Assembly (NCBI RefSeq): GCF_002291425.1
Contig: NZ_CP014136.1
Span: 5,098,925-5,162,924 of the forward strand
Direction: 5' to 3'
DNA: 64,000 nucleotides
Source: Gibbsiella quercinecans
Lineage (GTDB): Bacteria; Pseudomonadota; Gammaproteobacteria; Enterobacterales; Enterobacteriaceae
Position numbers and translations under genes: made by a program. Positions within the stretch are counted from its first letter, which is position 1; every line of letters begins with the position of its first letter. Below the pieces are notes generated by a model. It saw nothing but the letters and a program-made list of their open reading frames with translations, searched no databases and was not told the DNA's origin. Shown here one piece after another: positions 35,811-45,176 of this stretch.

Positions 35811-35838
35811 AAAAAACCACTCTTCTGGGTGGTTTTTT
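35811..35838. terminator. Strong bidirectional terminator upstream of htpX
   Basis: AAAAAACCAC and GTGGTTTTTT form a stem with T-runs on both strands. No recognised gene ends just before it, which implies an unannotated transcript on one side. Confidence 0.75.
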
Positions 35839-35947
35839 TGTTTCTTTCCCTGCGCTGCCAGTGTCACTCCGATCTAATTCGCTAAATCTTACGTTTTAAT
35901 GCAACAACCGTTTACAATTAGCAATCCCTGTCGAAAACGCTGATTTT

Positions 35948-35962
35948 GTAAAGTTTCGTATT
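35948..35962 (+). promoter_or_regulatory. Possible CpxR box before htpX
   Basis: GTAAAGTTTCGTATT resembles the CpxR consensus GTAAA-N5-GTAAA with two mismatches. E. coli htpX is a known Cpx target. Confidence 0.35.
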
Positions 35963-36068
35963 TTTAGTAGGTTAATCACAGGTGGCACTTGAAATTGTGA
36001 CCGATGCCCATACGATCAAGGGTATCTTTGGCAGCATTTGTTAACATTTACGAGGAAGCAAACATTTT

Positions 36069-36947
36069 ATGATGCGTATAGCTCTGTTCCTGCTCACCAA
36101 CCTGGCGGTGATGTTGGTTTTCGGACTGGTGCTCAGTCTGACAGGAATCCAATCCAGTAGCGTTCAGGGCCTGATGATCATGGCCGGCCTGTTTGGCTTT
36201 GGCGGTGCGTTTGTTTCACTGCTGATGTCCAAATGGATGGCGCTGCGCTCCGTGGGCGGAGAAGTGATTGAACAGCCGCGTAATGAAACGGAACGTTGGC
36301 TGGTTGACGTGGTCGGCCGCCAGGCGCAGCAGGCGGGTATCGCCATGCCGCAGGTCGCTATCTATCACGCACCGGATATCAACGCCTTTGCGACCGGCGC
36401 ACGCCGCGACGCATCGCTGGTTGCCGTTAGCTCTGGGCTGCTGCAAAACATGAGCCGCGATGAGGCCGAGGCGGTGATTGCGCATGAAATCAGCCACATT
36501 GCCAATGGCGACATGGTGACCATGACGCTAATCCAGGGTGTGGTGAACACCTTCGTGATCTTTATTTCGCGCCTGATTGCGCAGGTGGCCGCCGGCTTCC
36601 TGGGCAACCGTGACGGCGAGGGGGAAGGCAACGGCAACCCGATGATTTATTTCGGCGTATCGATGGTGCTTGAATTGGTGTTCGGTATTCTGGCGAGCAT
36701 CATTACCATGTGGTTCTCGCGCTACCGCGAATTCCATGCCGACGCCGGCTCTGCCAAACTGGTGGGCCGCGAGAAAATGATCGCCGCGCTGCAACGCCTG
36801 AAAACCAGCTATGAACCGCAGGAAGCGGGCAGCATGATGGCATTTTGCATCAATGGTAAATCCAAGTCGTTCAGCGAGCTGTTCATGTCGCACCCGCCGC
36901 TGGATAAACGTATTGAAGCGCTGCGTTCCGGCCAATATCTGAAGTAA
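36069..36947 (+). CDS. htpX: Membrane zinc metalloprotease HtpX
   Basis: Inner-membrane stress protease, 292 aa, that degrades misfolded membrane proteins together with FtsH. Two membrane segments occupy the first 60 residues. The zinc motif [10 protein letters not shown] is followed by a further glutamate in [14 protein letters not shown], and there are two more hydrophobic stretches. Nearly identical in layout to E. coli HtpX (293 aa). It begins [23 protein letters not shown] lies unusually far (about 12 bases) upstream. Confidence 0.95.
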   Translation: MMRIALFLLTNLAVMLVFGLVLSLTGIQSSSVQGLMIMAGLFGFGGAFVSLLMSKWMALRSVGGEVIEQPRNETERWLVDVVGRQAQQAGIAMPQVAIYHAPDINAFATGARRDASLVAVSSGLLQNMSRDEAEAVIAHEISHIANGDMVTMTLIQGVVNTFVIFISRLIAQVAAGFLGNRDGEGEGNGNPMIYFGVSMVLELVFGILASIITMWFSRYREFHADAGSAKLVGREKMIAALQRLKTSYEPQEAGSMMAFCINGKSKSFSELFMSHPPLDKRIEALRSGQYLK

Positions 36948-36968
36948 CGTTAGTCGGTTTAGCTTGCA

Positions 36969-37002
36969 GAAAAACCGCTCGCTTAGGCGAGCGGTTTTTT
37001 TT
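36969..37002. terminator. Bidirectional terminator between htpX and yebQ
   Basis: CCGCTCGC and GCGAGCGG pair around TTAG, with A-rich and T-rich flanks serving both convergent genes. Confidence 0.85.
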
Positions 37003-37020
37003 TGGCCGGCGTACGCCGCG

Positions 37021-38415
37021 TCAGCGATGATCACCCTGGGTTCCCGCCTGTGCGGCGCGTGGCTGGGTGATCCGCAGGCTACTGACCACGGCGGCCACGG
37101 CGGCAAAGATACCGGCCAGCACCAGCGATGCATGCGTGCCTGAATGGGGGAACAGATTGAACATCAGCGCCACCAGCGCGGCGCCGGAAGTCTGGCCCAG
37201 CAAACGCGCAGTGCCAAGCATGCCGCTGGCGCCGCCGCTGCGGTTAGACGGTGCGGAGGAAATGATCGTGTGGTTATTGGGCGACTGAAACAGGCCAAAG
37301 CCCGCGCCGCACAGCACCATACGCCAAATGATATCGACGTTGGTCGGTTGCGCCGGCAGCAGCGCCAGCAAGAATAGCCCCAGGGCAAAGACACAAAGGC
37401 CAATGCCGCCTAACAACCCCGCATGAATATGTTCTATCAGGCGCCCGGCAATGGGCGCGACCACGATAATCGCCAGCGGCCATGGCGTCAGCAGCAGGCC
37501 GGTTTCAACCTCGGTGCGCCCCAGGGCGATTTGCAGGAAGAAGGGCAGCGAAACCATCGCCAGCATCTGGGCGGCAAACGAACAGATGGAGGTGCCCATC
37601 GACAGCGAGAAAATCGGGATGCGCAGCAGATCCACCGGCAGCAATGGATACGCCTGGCTGAGCTGGCGGCGCACGAAGAAATAGCCGATAACCAGTAGCA
37701 GCGCCAATTCACCGGCGATCAGCCGCAGGCTCATGCCCTGGGCATAGCCGCTGATGGCGCTGATCAGCAGCCCGAAGGTCAATGCATTCATCAGTGCGCT
37801 GATCAGATCAAAACGTTTATTGTTGCTTTTCTGGCTATTGGCCGGCAGGAATCGCAGGCCCAGCAGCAGCGCCAGGATGCCGATGGGCAGATTAACGGCG
37901 AACAGCCACTGCCAGGAGGCCACCGAAAGGATTGCTGAGGCGATAGTCGGGCCTGCCGCGGAGGAGAACGCGACAATCAGCGAGTTGATGGCGATACCGC
38001 GCCCCAGGATCTTTTGCGGGTAGATGATACGGATCAGCGCGGTGTTGACGCTCATGATGGCGGCGGCGCCAAACCCCTGAAGCACGCGGGCGATGGTTAG
38101 GGTGAGCAATGAGTCCGCCAGCGCGCAAAACAGTGAGGTGATGCTAAAGACCAACAGCCCGGTTTGATAAACGCGGCGGTAGCCAATCATATCGCCCAGC
38201 GAGGCCAACGAAAGCAGTGAAATGACGATCGCCAATTGATAGGCATTCACTACCCAAATCGAGGCTGCCGGGCTGGCGTTCAGATCGCGGGCGATCGTCG
38301 GCAATGCAACGTTGGCGATGGCGCCGTCCAATACGGAAACGGTAATGCCGAGTGCGATGCACAGGATCGCGCCATAGCGCTGGGGAAGGGGAAGCCCATC
38401 GGTACAAGAACCCAT
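37021..38415 (-). CDS. yebQ: MFS efflux transporter YebQ (DHA2 type)
   Basis: Inner-membrane drug:proton antiporter-like protein of 464 aa with about 14 membrane segments. It matches E. coli YebQ in DGLPLPQRYGAIL, VLDGAIANVALPTIA, IWVVNAYQLAIVISLLS and FGLFQSPNNHTII. ATG 38415 has AGGA six bases upstream; the longer open frame beyond it is not coding. It is divergent from kdgR as in E. coli. No substrate is established. Confidence 0.9.
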   Translation of the reverse strand: MGSCTDGLPLPQRYGAILCIALGITVSVLDGAIANVALPTIARDLNASPAASIWVVNAYQLAIVISLLSLASLGDMIGYRRVYQTGLLVFSITSLFCALADSLLTLTIARVLQGFGAAAIMSVNTALIRIIYPQKILGRGIAINSLIVAFSSAAGPTIASAILSVASWQWLFAVNLPIGILALLLGLRFLPANSQKSNNKRFDLISALMNALTFGLLISAISGYAQGMSLRLIAGELALLLVIGYFFVRRQLSQAYPLLPVDLLRIPIFSLSMGTSICSFAAQMLAMVSLPFFLQIALGRTEVETGLLLTPWPLAIIVVAPIAGRLIEHIHAGLLGGIGLCVFALGLFLLALLPAQPTNVDIIWRMVLCGAGFGLFQSPNNHTIISSAPSNRSGGASGMLGTARLLGQTSGAALVALMFNLFPHSGTHASLVLAGIFAAVAAVVSSLRITQPRAAQAGTQGDHR

Positions 38416-38639
38416 ATCAGTCCTGAGGTGGTTAATCCGGGGGAAAGTTAACATGCTAATCATAATCGCCGATGAAATCACTCTTCTGTGGCGCGCTAAT
38501 TGTAAATAGCGATGATAAGCGCCGTTATATTGGCCGCATAGGTGATGGTTGCTGGCAGCCTGATTGCTGGCGGCGGGCGTTGCTCCTATACTGCACCCTG
38601 GTTTAACTTGATAAAACAGAACGTTCGTAAGGAAAAACG

Positions 38640-39431
38640 ATGGCCAATGCACAGCCAGACAAACAACCCGACGCGGTGTCATCGGTGCTGAAGGTGTTCG
38701 GTATCCTGCAGGCGCTCGGCGACGCGCGCGAACTCGGTATTACCGAGCTTGCCCAACGGGTGATGATGTCCAAGAGCACGGTCTACCGTTTTTTGCAAAC
38801 CATGAAGGCGCTGGGGTATGTGGCGCAGGAAGAAGACACGGAAAAGTACTCGCTGACGCTCAAACTGTTCGAGCTGGGGGCCTTATCGCTGCAGAATGTT
38901 GATTTGATCCGCATTGCGGATGTTCAGATGCGTGACCTGTCGAAATATACCCGCGAAACCATTCACGTCGGAGCATTGGATGACGACAGCATCGTGTATA
39001 TCCATAAAATTGATGCGTTGTATAACCTGCAGATGTATTCACGTATTGGCCGCCGTAACCCGCTGTACAGCACGGCGATAGGCAAAGTGCTTTTGGCCTG
39101 GCGTAGCCGAGATGAGGCGAGCGCCATCCTTGCTGACGTGGTCTTTACGCGTAGCACGCCAAACACTCTGGGCAGCGTTGCCGAGCTGCTGCCGGCGCTG
39201 GAACAGGTGCGGCAACAGGGGTTTGCCGAAGATAACGAAGAGCAAGAAATCGGCCTGCGCTGTATTGCGGTGCCGATTTTTGATCGCTTCGGCGTAGTGA
39301 TTGCTGGCCTGAGCATTTCATTCCCGACCATTCGGTTTTCTGAACAGGTTAAAGCGGATTACATTGCGCGGTTGCAGGCGGCGGGGCGGAAAATTTCTGA
39401 ACAAATGGGCTACGGGGATTATCCGTTTTAG
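38640..39431 (+). CDS. kdgR: IclR-family repressor KdgR
   Basis: Repressor of pectin and 2-keto-3-deoxygluconate catabolism genes, 263 aa. The N-terminal winged helix reads GITELAQRVMMSKSTVYRF. The C-terminal effector domain binds KDG and contains IGRRNPLYSTAIGKVLLAW and GLRCIAVPIFDRFG. AAGGAAAAA precedes the ATG. It aligns with E. coli KdgR from end to end. Confidence 0.95.
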   Translation: MANAQPDKQPDAVSSVLKVFGILQALGDARELGITELAQRVMMSKSTVYRFLQTMKALGYVAQEEDTEKYSLTLKLFELGALSLQNVDLIRIADVQMRDLSKYTRETIHVGALDDDSIVYIHKIDALYNLQMYSRIGRRNPLYSTAIGKVLLAWRSRDEASAILADVVFTRSTPNTLGSVAELLPALEQVRQQGFAEDNEEQEIGLRCIAVPIFDRFGVVIAGLSISFPTIRFSEQVKADYIARLQAAGRKISEQMGYGDYPF

Positions 39432-39456
39432 GCATGGCGCCAATGAGCGCGGAATC

Positions 39457-39482
39457 TCGCCTCTCCCCATCGGGAGAGGCGA
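39457..39482. terminator. Perfect 11-bp hairpin between kdgR and tcyP
   Basis: TCGCCTCTCCC and GGGAGAGGCGA pair around CATC in the gap between convergent genes. It lacks a T-run. Its core CCTCTCCC/GGGAGAGG is shared with the repeats near 27.6 kb. Confidence 0.55.
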
Positions 39483-39495
39483 TTAAGCGGCAGGT

Positions 39496-40887
39496 TTAGC
39501 GATGGGCCAGCTCGACATCGTCTTCGCTGTTCATCACGGTTTTGTCCGTTTGCTTCATCAACTGGCTGGTCACGGTGCCGGCCGTCATCGAGCCGCTGAC
39601 ATTCAGCGCGGTGCGGCCCATATCGATCAGCGGTTCCACGGAAATCAGCAGGGCGACCAGGGTGACCGGCAGGCCGAGCGCCGGCAGGACGATGAGCGCG
39701 GCGAAGGTTGCACCGCCGCCCACACCGGCAACGCCAGCGGAGCTGATGGTTACAATCCCTACCAGCGTGGCGATCCAAACCGGATCCAGCGGGTTGATGC
39801 CGACGGTCGGCGCGACCATAACCGCCAACATGGCCGGATACAGGCCCGCACAGCCGTTTTGGCCGATGGTGGCGCCAAAGGTGGCCGAGAAGCTGGCGAT
39901 GGATTCCGGCACGCCTAGGCGGCGAGTTTGCGCTTCCACATTCAGCGGGATGCTGGCGGCGCTGGAACGGCTGGTGAAGGCAAAGGTCAGTACCGGCCAC
40001 ACTTTGCGGAAGAACCTGGCCGGGTTCACGCCGGTGAGTGACAGCAGCAGGGCGTGCACGACGAACATAATGCCAAGGCCCAGATAGGAAGCGACCACAA
40101 AGCTGCCGAGCTTGATGATGTCCTGAATGTTAGAACCGGCCACCACTTTGGTCATCAACGCCAGCACGCCGTAGGGGGTGAGTTTCATCACCATGCGTAC
40201 CAGCTTCATCACCCAGGATTGCAGGGTGTCGATAGCGGTCAGCACTCGCTGGCCTTTAGCTGCGTCATCTTTCAGCAGTTGCAACGCCGCCACGCCCAGA
40301 AACGCGGCAAAGATCACTACGCTGATGATGGAGGTTGGGTTGGCGCCGGTCAGATCAGCAAACGGGTTTTTCGGTACGAAAGACAGCACCAACTGCGGCA
40401 CGCTCAGATCGGCCACTTTGCCCACATAGTTGCTTTCAATCGCCGACAGGCGAGCGCTTTCCTGCGCCCCTTGCACCAGCCCTTCAGCGGTCAGGCCGAA
40501 CAGGTTGGTGACCAGCACGCCGACCAGCGCGGCAATCAGCGTAGTAAATAGCAGGGTGCCAATGGTTAGCACGCTGATTTTCCCAAGCGAAGAGGCATTA
40601 TGCAGCTTGGCGACCGCGCTCAGAATCGAGGCGAATACCAGCGGCATGACAATCATCTGCAGCAGTTGTACATAGCCGTTACCGACAATGTTAAACCAAC
40701 TGATAGAGGCCTTCAGTACCGGACTGTCCGCACCGTATACCCATTGCAGGCCCAGGCCAAACAGTACGCCGATAACCAGACCCACCAAGACCTTTTTCGC
40801 CAGGCTCCATTGCTTATGGCGGGTTTGCGCCAACAGCAGCAGCAGGGCGGCAAAAATCAGTACGTTGACAACGAGTGGTAGATTCAT
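39496..40887 (-). CDS. tcyP: L-cystine:cation symporter TcyP
   Basis: Inner-membrane cystine importer (YdjN) of the DAACS family, 463 aa, the same length as in E. coli. Family landmarks are [18 protein letters not shown], the serine-rich reentrant loop [15 protein letters not shown], and [20 protein letters not shown] with the ion-binding motif. [17 protein letters not shown] forms the second hairpin. It stands alone. Confidence 0.93.
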   Translation of the reverse strand: MNLPLVVNVLIFAALLLLLAQTRHKQWSLAKKVLVGLVIGVLFGLGLQWVYGADSPVLKASISWFNIVGNGYVQLLQMIVMPLVFASILSAVAKLHNASSLGKISVLTIGTLLFTTLIAALVGVLVTNLFGLTAEGLVQGAQESARLSAIESNYVGKVADLSVPQLVLSFVPKNPFADLTGANPTSIISVVIFAAFLGVAALQLLKDDAAKGQRVLTAIDTLQSWVMKLVRMVMKLTPYGVLALMTKVVAGSNIQDIIKLGSFVVASYLGLGIMFVVHALLLSLTGVNPARFFRKVWPVLTFAFTSRSSAASIPLNVEAQTRRLGVPESIASFSATFGATIGQNGCAGLYPAMLAVMVAPTVGINPLDPVWIATLVGIVTISSAGVAGVGGGATFAALIVLPALGLPVTLVALLISVEPLIDMGRTALNVSGSMTAGTVTSQLMKQTDKTVMNSEDDVELAHR

Positions 40888-41040
40888 CCCGATTCTCCAT
40901 AATATTTACTTATTTCAATATAGCTACGCACCAAACTGTAGCAAGCCGCGTATCCTAACAGTTAGGTGTTGGCGCAGCTTATACTGGAATGGAATTAAAT
41001 ATAATATTTTGCTATTTCCAGGGCGGGGGCGCGTGCAGCG

Positions 41041-41589
41041 TTAAAACCTGAAGTTTTTTATCTGTTCGACATACGATTGAACCGGGAAGGTATAGCCGCC
41101 CTGCCAATAAAGCGCAAAAGCCACCAGGCACAGGCACAGCGCACGCTCCAGTTGATTCCCTTTTTGCGAATTCAACAGCGGCAGGCAAAAACGCCAGCGG
41201 CAGGGCCACAGCAATGGCACGCCTGCGGGCGTGAGCATATCGGCCAGCAGGTGGCTGAAATAGCCGATAATCATGGCATGCAGGGCGTCGGCTGGGATAA
41301 ACCAACCGCGGGGGATATTCATGTGGAAAAGCGCGATGCCGCCGAGGATAGCCAACAGGCTGTGGGTAAAACCGCGGTGGCCGAAGGCGCGGGCAATCGG
41401 CGCCGAAACCCAGCGCAACCGCTGCCCCAGCACCGAGTTGGGGTGATCGATATCCGGCAGCAGCGACGTCAGCAAGGCGCCAGGAATGATGTGCCACCAG
41501 TCGCCGCTGGCGATATCAGGCGTCACTTCTGCCTTCTTCGCCAGGATCGCGCAAGCGACAGAGAAAATAAGGTGCCCTTCCGCGGTCAT
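41041..41589 (-). CDS. ydjM: Inner-membrane metal-dependent hydrolase family protein YdjM
   Basis: A 182-aa membrane protein with the YdjM/YbcI signature: TAEGHLIFS at the start, LLPDIDHPNSVLGQRL, GHRGFTHSLLA and a histidine-aspartate pair in YFSHLLADMLTPAG. These histidines and aspartates could bind metal. Three to four membrane segments are likely. Its role is unknown, but in E. coli ydjM belongs to the SOS response, and a LexA box precedes the gene here too. Confidence 0.9.
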   Translation of the reverse strand: MTAEGHLIFSVACAILAKKAEVTPDIASGDWWHIIPGALLTSLLPDIDHPNSVLGQRLRWVSAPIARAFGHRGFTHSLLAILGGIALFHMNIPRGWFIPADALHAMIIGYFSHLLADMLTPAGVPLLWPCRWRFCLPLLNSQKGNQLERALCLCLVAFALYWQGGYTFPVQSYVEQIKNFRF

Positions 41590-41613
41590 GCAATGGTTAT
41601 TCCGGATGTTGAG

Positions 41614-41655
41614 CTGGTAATTTATCCAGTATAATGTATATTCACCGGCAGTAAA
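41614..41655 (-). promoter_or_regulatory. LexA box and promoter of ydjM
   Basis: CTGGTAATTTATCCAG (41614-41629) fits CTG-N10-CAG. It overlaps a leftward promoter: -35 TTTACT (41650-41655), 16-base spacer, -10 TATACT (41628-41633). The box would block RNA polymerase until DNA damage. Confidence 0.7.
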
Positions 41656-41807
41656 ACCCGTGACGCTGTAACTAATCGTGTATTTTTAGCTGATTTTATA
41701 ACGGCTTGGTGCGTTTTTGGCTGAAATAGCTTAGCGAATGAGCAATGCATGGTGGGCAGCACCACGTTGGCGCATTGGCCGTATGGTGCCTGCTCGGGGG
41801 ATGGAGG

Positions 41808-42473
41808 TTAAGACAGGTGCTCTGCGGTGAGCTCGGTGAGGGCGTTCAGTTTGCTGTCGGCCAACGCCCAGCGGGCATCATGGCGGTTTTCCGCTGCGGG
41901 AACCACGATGGAGCGCATACGCGCCGCCTTAGTGGCAATCATGCCGTTGAAGGAGTCCTCCAGCGTCACGCAGCGCAGGGGATCGGTGCCCAGGCGCTCT
42001 GCGGCCAGCAGATAGACCTGCGGATGCGGCTTGCTGTACGGCAGGTATTCGGCAGAAACCAACTGATCGAAGTAGTTTTCCAAATCGAACATTTTCAGCA
42101 CCTGCTGCTGCATATGCAGCGGGGATGCAGAAGCCAACCCGATATTCAGATCCAGGCTGCGGCACAGTTCCAGTGCCTGGCGCACGCCGGGCAACAGAGG
42201 GCGCTTTTCGTTAACCAGCTCAATCACGCGCTCGATGATCCGTTTGGTCACTTCTTCTTGTGACGCACCTTGCCATGGCATCGCCTGGTACCACAGTTTT
42301 ACCACCAGATCGATACGTAAACCCAGGGTATCTGGCAGTTTGTGGCGCTCGGACAGATCCAGCCCCAGTGCGGAGAAGGTATCCAGTTCGGCCTGCAGCC
42401 ACAGCGGTTCAGAATCAATCAATAGACCGTCCATGTCGAAAATAGCGGTATCAATACGGTGCGAATAAGCCAT
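41808..42473 (-). CDS. hxpB: Hexitol phosphatase HxpB
   Basis: HAD-superfamily sugar phosphatase (YniC), 221 aa, that dephosphorylates 2-deoxyglucose-6-P and hexitol phosphates. HAD motif I is FDMDGLLIDSEP, motif II is GLASASPLHM, motif III has the lysine in YSKPHPQVYL, and motif IV is LEDSFNG. The start ATG 42473 has AGGAG nine bases upstream. It lies divergent from yniB; hxpB, yniB and yniA are also close to each other in E. coli. Confidence 0.92.
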   Translation of the reverse strand: MAYSHRIDTAIFDMDGLLIDSEPLWLQAELDTFSALGLDLSERHKLPDTLGLRIDLVVKLWYQAMPWQGASQEEVTKRIIERVIELVNEKRPLLPGVRQALELCRSLDLNIGLASASPLHMQQQVLKMFDLENYFDQLVSAEYLPYSKPHPQVYLLAAERLGTDPLRCVTLEDSFNGMIATKAARMRSIVVPAAENRHDARWALADSKLNALTELTAEHLS

Positions 42474-42654
42474 TAAGGTCAACTCCTGTGGGCTTGGTGA
42501 GTGGGGCTGCTACTCTACCACCACGGCCCGCCAGACTAAACTTTTTGCCCACCGCCGCGCCATGATCCTGCTATAAATCAAGAAAACGGTGGGCGCGGTT
42601 TGCCAACTGCGGGTAAACTTAGCCTCTCGACTGCGTCGCTAACAAGGGGAAGGA

Positions 42655-43212
42655 ATGACGTATCAACAGGCAGGGCGTATCGCCATTGTGAAACGCATTT
42701 TGGGGTGGGTGGTTTTTATCCCGGCACTGCTCTCAACGCTGATTTCACTGCTGAGCTTTGTTTATCAGCACAGCGAAAAAACCAAGGGCATCAATGCGGT
42801 TATGCTGGATTTTGTTCACGTCATGGTGGATATGGTGCGCTTTAATACGCCGTTTCTGAATATTTTCTGGTACAACTCGCCGGTACCGGACGTTGATAAA
42901 AGCGTATTCAGCGGCGCCAACCTGATGTTTCTTGTCATCTACTTTTTGATCTTCGTCGGGCTGGCGCTTCAGGCTTCCGGTGCGCGCATGTCGCGCCAGG
43001 TGAAGTTTATCCGTGAGGGGCTGGAAGACCAAATGATCCTGGAGCAGGCGAAGGGCAGCGAAGGGCATACGCGTGAACAACTTGAAGCGCGTATTACGCT
43101 GCCGCACCACACCATTTTCCTGCAATACTTCCCGTTGTATATCCTGCCGGTGGTGCTGGCGCTGGTGGCTTATTTTGTACTGAAACTGTTGGGCCAACTG
43201 GCCGCCGGCTAA
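42655..43212 (+). CDS. yniB: YniB family membrane protein
   Basis: Uncharacterised inner-membrane protein, 185 aa, with about three to four membrane segments (near residues 15-35, 95-112 and 158-180). It begins MTYQQAGRIAIVKRILGW as in E. coli YniB. AAGGGGAAGG precedes the ATG. The central loop between segments is rich in charged residues. No function is known. Confidence 0.85.
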   Translation: MTYQQAGRIAIVKRILGWVVFIPALLSTLISLLSFVYQHSEKTKGINAVMLDFVHVMVDMVRFNTPFLNIFWYNSPVPDVDKSVFSGANLMFLVIYFLIFVGLALQASGARMSRQVKFIREGLEDQMILEQAKGSEGHTREQLEARITLPHHTIFLQYFPLYILPVVLALVAYFVLKLLGQLAAG

Positions 43213-43232
43213 GCGCCGGGCGCGGCGGCGCG

Positions 43233-44099
43233 TTATGCGTCGTTGTGCAGCAAGGCTTCCACCGCCCGCTGTGCCGCCACCAGATGCTGGCCGCCAAACA
43301 GGTTGCTGCGGTTGAGCTGATAATACAGCTGGTACACGGGCTGGCGTTCAATAAACGCCGCCGGCAGCGGCCATACGCTCTGATAACCGTCATAAATCTG
43401 GGCGGGCAGCTCCGGGTATAACGGCAGCATCGCCAGATCGCATTCGCGATCGCCCCAGTAGCAAGCGGGATCAAACAGCAGCGGGCCTTGCGCCGCCAGG
43501 GCGCAGTTGGCAGGCCAAAGATCGCCATGCAGCAGCGAGGGCTGGGGCTGATGGTTTTGCAGGCGCTGGTAGATGATGTCGACAATCTGGTCGATATCGC
43601 CGAAGGTCATGCCCTTTTCCGCGGCGAGCTGTAACTGCCAACCGATCCGTTGTTCCGCATAGAACTGCGCCCAGCGGCGCTGCCAGGCGTTGGGTTGCGG
43701 TGTGGTGGAAAGATCGTTATCGAAATCCAGGCCGAACTGCGGCTGCTCGCTCCACTGATGCAGGTGGGCCAACTGTTGGCCCAGGCAGTAGGCGCCGTGG
43801 GCATTCAGCGGTTTTAGCGCATGGTATTCCAGCAGAAGAAAACTGTAGTCGCGCCCGCTGCCTACGCCATAAACCTGCGGCACATTCACGGTATTGCTGC
43901 GCGCCAGCAGGGCGAGCTGATCGGCCTCGGCGGTGAAAACCGGCAACAGCTCACGAGTGTCGCACTTCACAAACACCTCATGTTCACCATAGCCGACGCG
44001 CCACGCCGGGTGGATTTCCCCACCGGGGAGTTCGGTTCGTTCACGGATCTCTGCACTGCCAAGGTGTTCGCCTAACAGACGGCTAATAGCTTGCCACAT
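43233..44099 (-). CDS. yniA: Fructosamine kinase family protein YniA
   Basis: APH-fold kinase of the fructosamine-3-kinase family, 288 aa, acting on sugar-modified amines or ketosamines in the cytoplasm. LPGGEIHPAWRV is the glycine-rich N-lobe start. The catalytic loop is LLHGDLWPANC, followed by the metal aspartate in LLFDPACYWGDRECDLAM. It converges with yniB, 20 bases away. Confidence 0.92.
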   Translation of the reverse strand: MWQAISRLLGEHLGSAEIRERTELPGGEIHPAWRVGYGEHEVFVKCDTRELLPVFTAEADQLALLARSNTVNVPQVYGVGSGRDYSFLLLEYHALKPLNAHGAYCLGQQLAHLHQWSEQPQFGLDFDNDLSTTPQPNAWQRRWAQFYAEQRIGWQLQLAAEKGMTFGDIDQIVDIIYQRLQNHQPQPSLLHGDLWPANCALAAQGPLLFDPACYWGDRECDLAMLPLYPELPAQIYDGYQSVWPLPAAFIERQPVYQLYYQLNRSNLFGGQHLVAAQRAVEALLHNDA

Positions 44100-44296
44100 G
44101 GTCTTCCCCTCCGTGTTGCCTGCTGTTTCATTAGCTTAACGTCTTTAACTGCGGTGAGAATACGAAGCGGCGCACAGACTGAGATCATCGGCCGCCTTAT
44201 TTGGCCCCGCGCCGTATTAGCACTGAATATATACGTGATTGGTTAAATTAAGTACAGGCCTGGCTCGCAATATTGGCTGTTAATCGTGGGGGAATG

Positions 44297-44320
44297 AAAA
44301 CCGGCGGCGCGTGGCCGCCG
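44297..44320 (-). terminator. Terminator of the sit operon
   Basis: Read leftward, CGGCGGC and GCCGCCG pair around a five-base loop and are followed by GTTTT. Confidence 0.65.
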
Positions 44321-44333
44321 TTATGCGGAAGCG

Positions 44334-45176
44334 TTAGCTGGCTGGGTGACGTTGTAACTTACTTAAACGCTCATAGAGCAGGGTAATGACAAACAACACC
44401 GCCTGCACGATAACAATGCACGGGCCGGTCGCGCCATCGATGTGGAAGCTGATTAACGTGCCAAGCACACAGGAGAAGACGGAAACCACCGTGGCGACGA
44501 TCAGCATGCGATCAAAGCTGCGGCAGAGCAGGAAGGCGATAATGCCGGGCGCAATCAGCATAGCAATCACCAAAATAACCCCCACCGCCTGCAGCGAAGC
44601 GACAATGGTCAGAGCCAGCAGGCAAAGCAGGCCATAGTGCAGCAGCTTCACTGGCAGCCCGATAACGCGTGCATGGTTGGGATCGAAGCAATACAGCATG
44701 AAGTCCTTGCGCTTTAACAGCACCACCGCCAGCGTAATCCCGGCAATCAGCAGGGTCTGCTGCAACTCACCGTCGGTAATGCCCAGCATGTTGCCAAACA
44801 GGATATGCGCCAGATGCTGATCCGTATCGATACGGGCAAATAGCACCAGGCCCAGTGCGAACATGCCGGAAAACACAATGCCCATCACCGTGTCCTCTTT
44901 CACCCGGCTGTTTTCCTTCATGTAGCCGGTGGCCACTGCGCAGAAAATGCCGGAAAGAAAGGCGCCGATCGCCAGCGGAATACCCAGCACAAACGCCAGC
45001 ACGATGCCGGGCAACACCGCATGCGAAATAGCATCGCCCATCAGTGACCAGCCCTTCAGCACCAGATAGCAAGACAGCACGGCGCACACCACGCCTGTGA
45101 CGATGGCGGCTATGATCGCCCGCAGCATAAAGGGATAGGCGAAAGGCTCGCTGAGCAGTTGATAGAGCGTCTCCAT
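44334..45176 (-). CDS. sitD: Iron/manganese ABC transporter permease SitD
   Basis: Second membrane subunit of the Sit/Yfe metal importer, 280 aa with eight to nine membrane segments. It is of the ABC-3 type: LVLKGWSLMGDAISHAVLPG near the N terminus and the coupling-helix region YCFDPNHARVIGLP. Its start overlaps the sitC stop by one base. Last gene of the operon, followed by a terminator. Confidence 0.92.
   Translation of the reverse strand: METLYQLLSEPFAYPFMLRAIIAAIVTGVVCAVLSCYLVLKGWSLMGDAISHAVLPGIVLAFVLGIPLAIGAFLSGIFCAVATGYMKENSRVKEDTVMGIVFSGMFALGLVLFARIDTDQHLAHILFGNMLGITDGELQQTLLIAGITLAVVLLKRKDFMLYCFDPNHARVIGLPVKLLHYGLLCLLALTIVASLQAVGVILVIAMLIAPGIIAFLLCRSFDRMLIVATVVSVFSCVLGTLISFHIDGATGPCIVIVQAVLFVITLLYERLSKLQRHPAS

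Noticed and set aside
35724-35885. TTG-initiated 53-aa frame with a G-rich sequence upstream
   Set aside because: The first part looks like a small membrane peptide, but the frame reads through a strong terminator and the start codon is weak. Support is too thin to list it as a gene.
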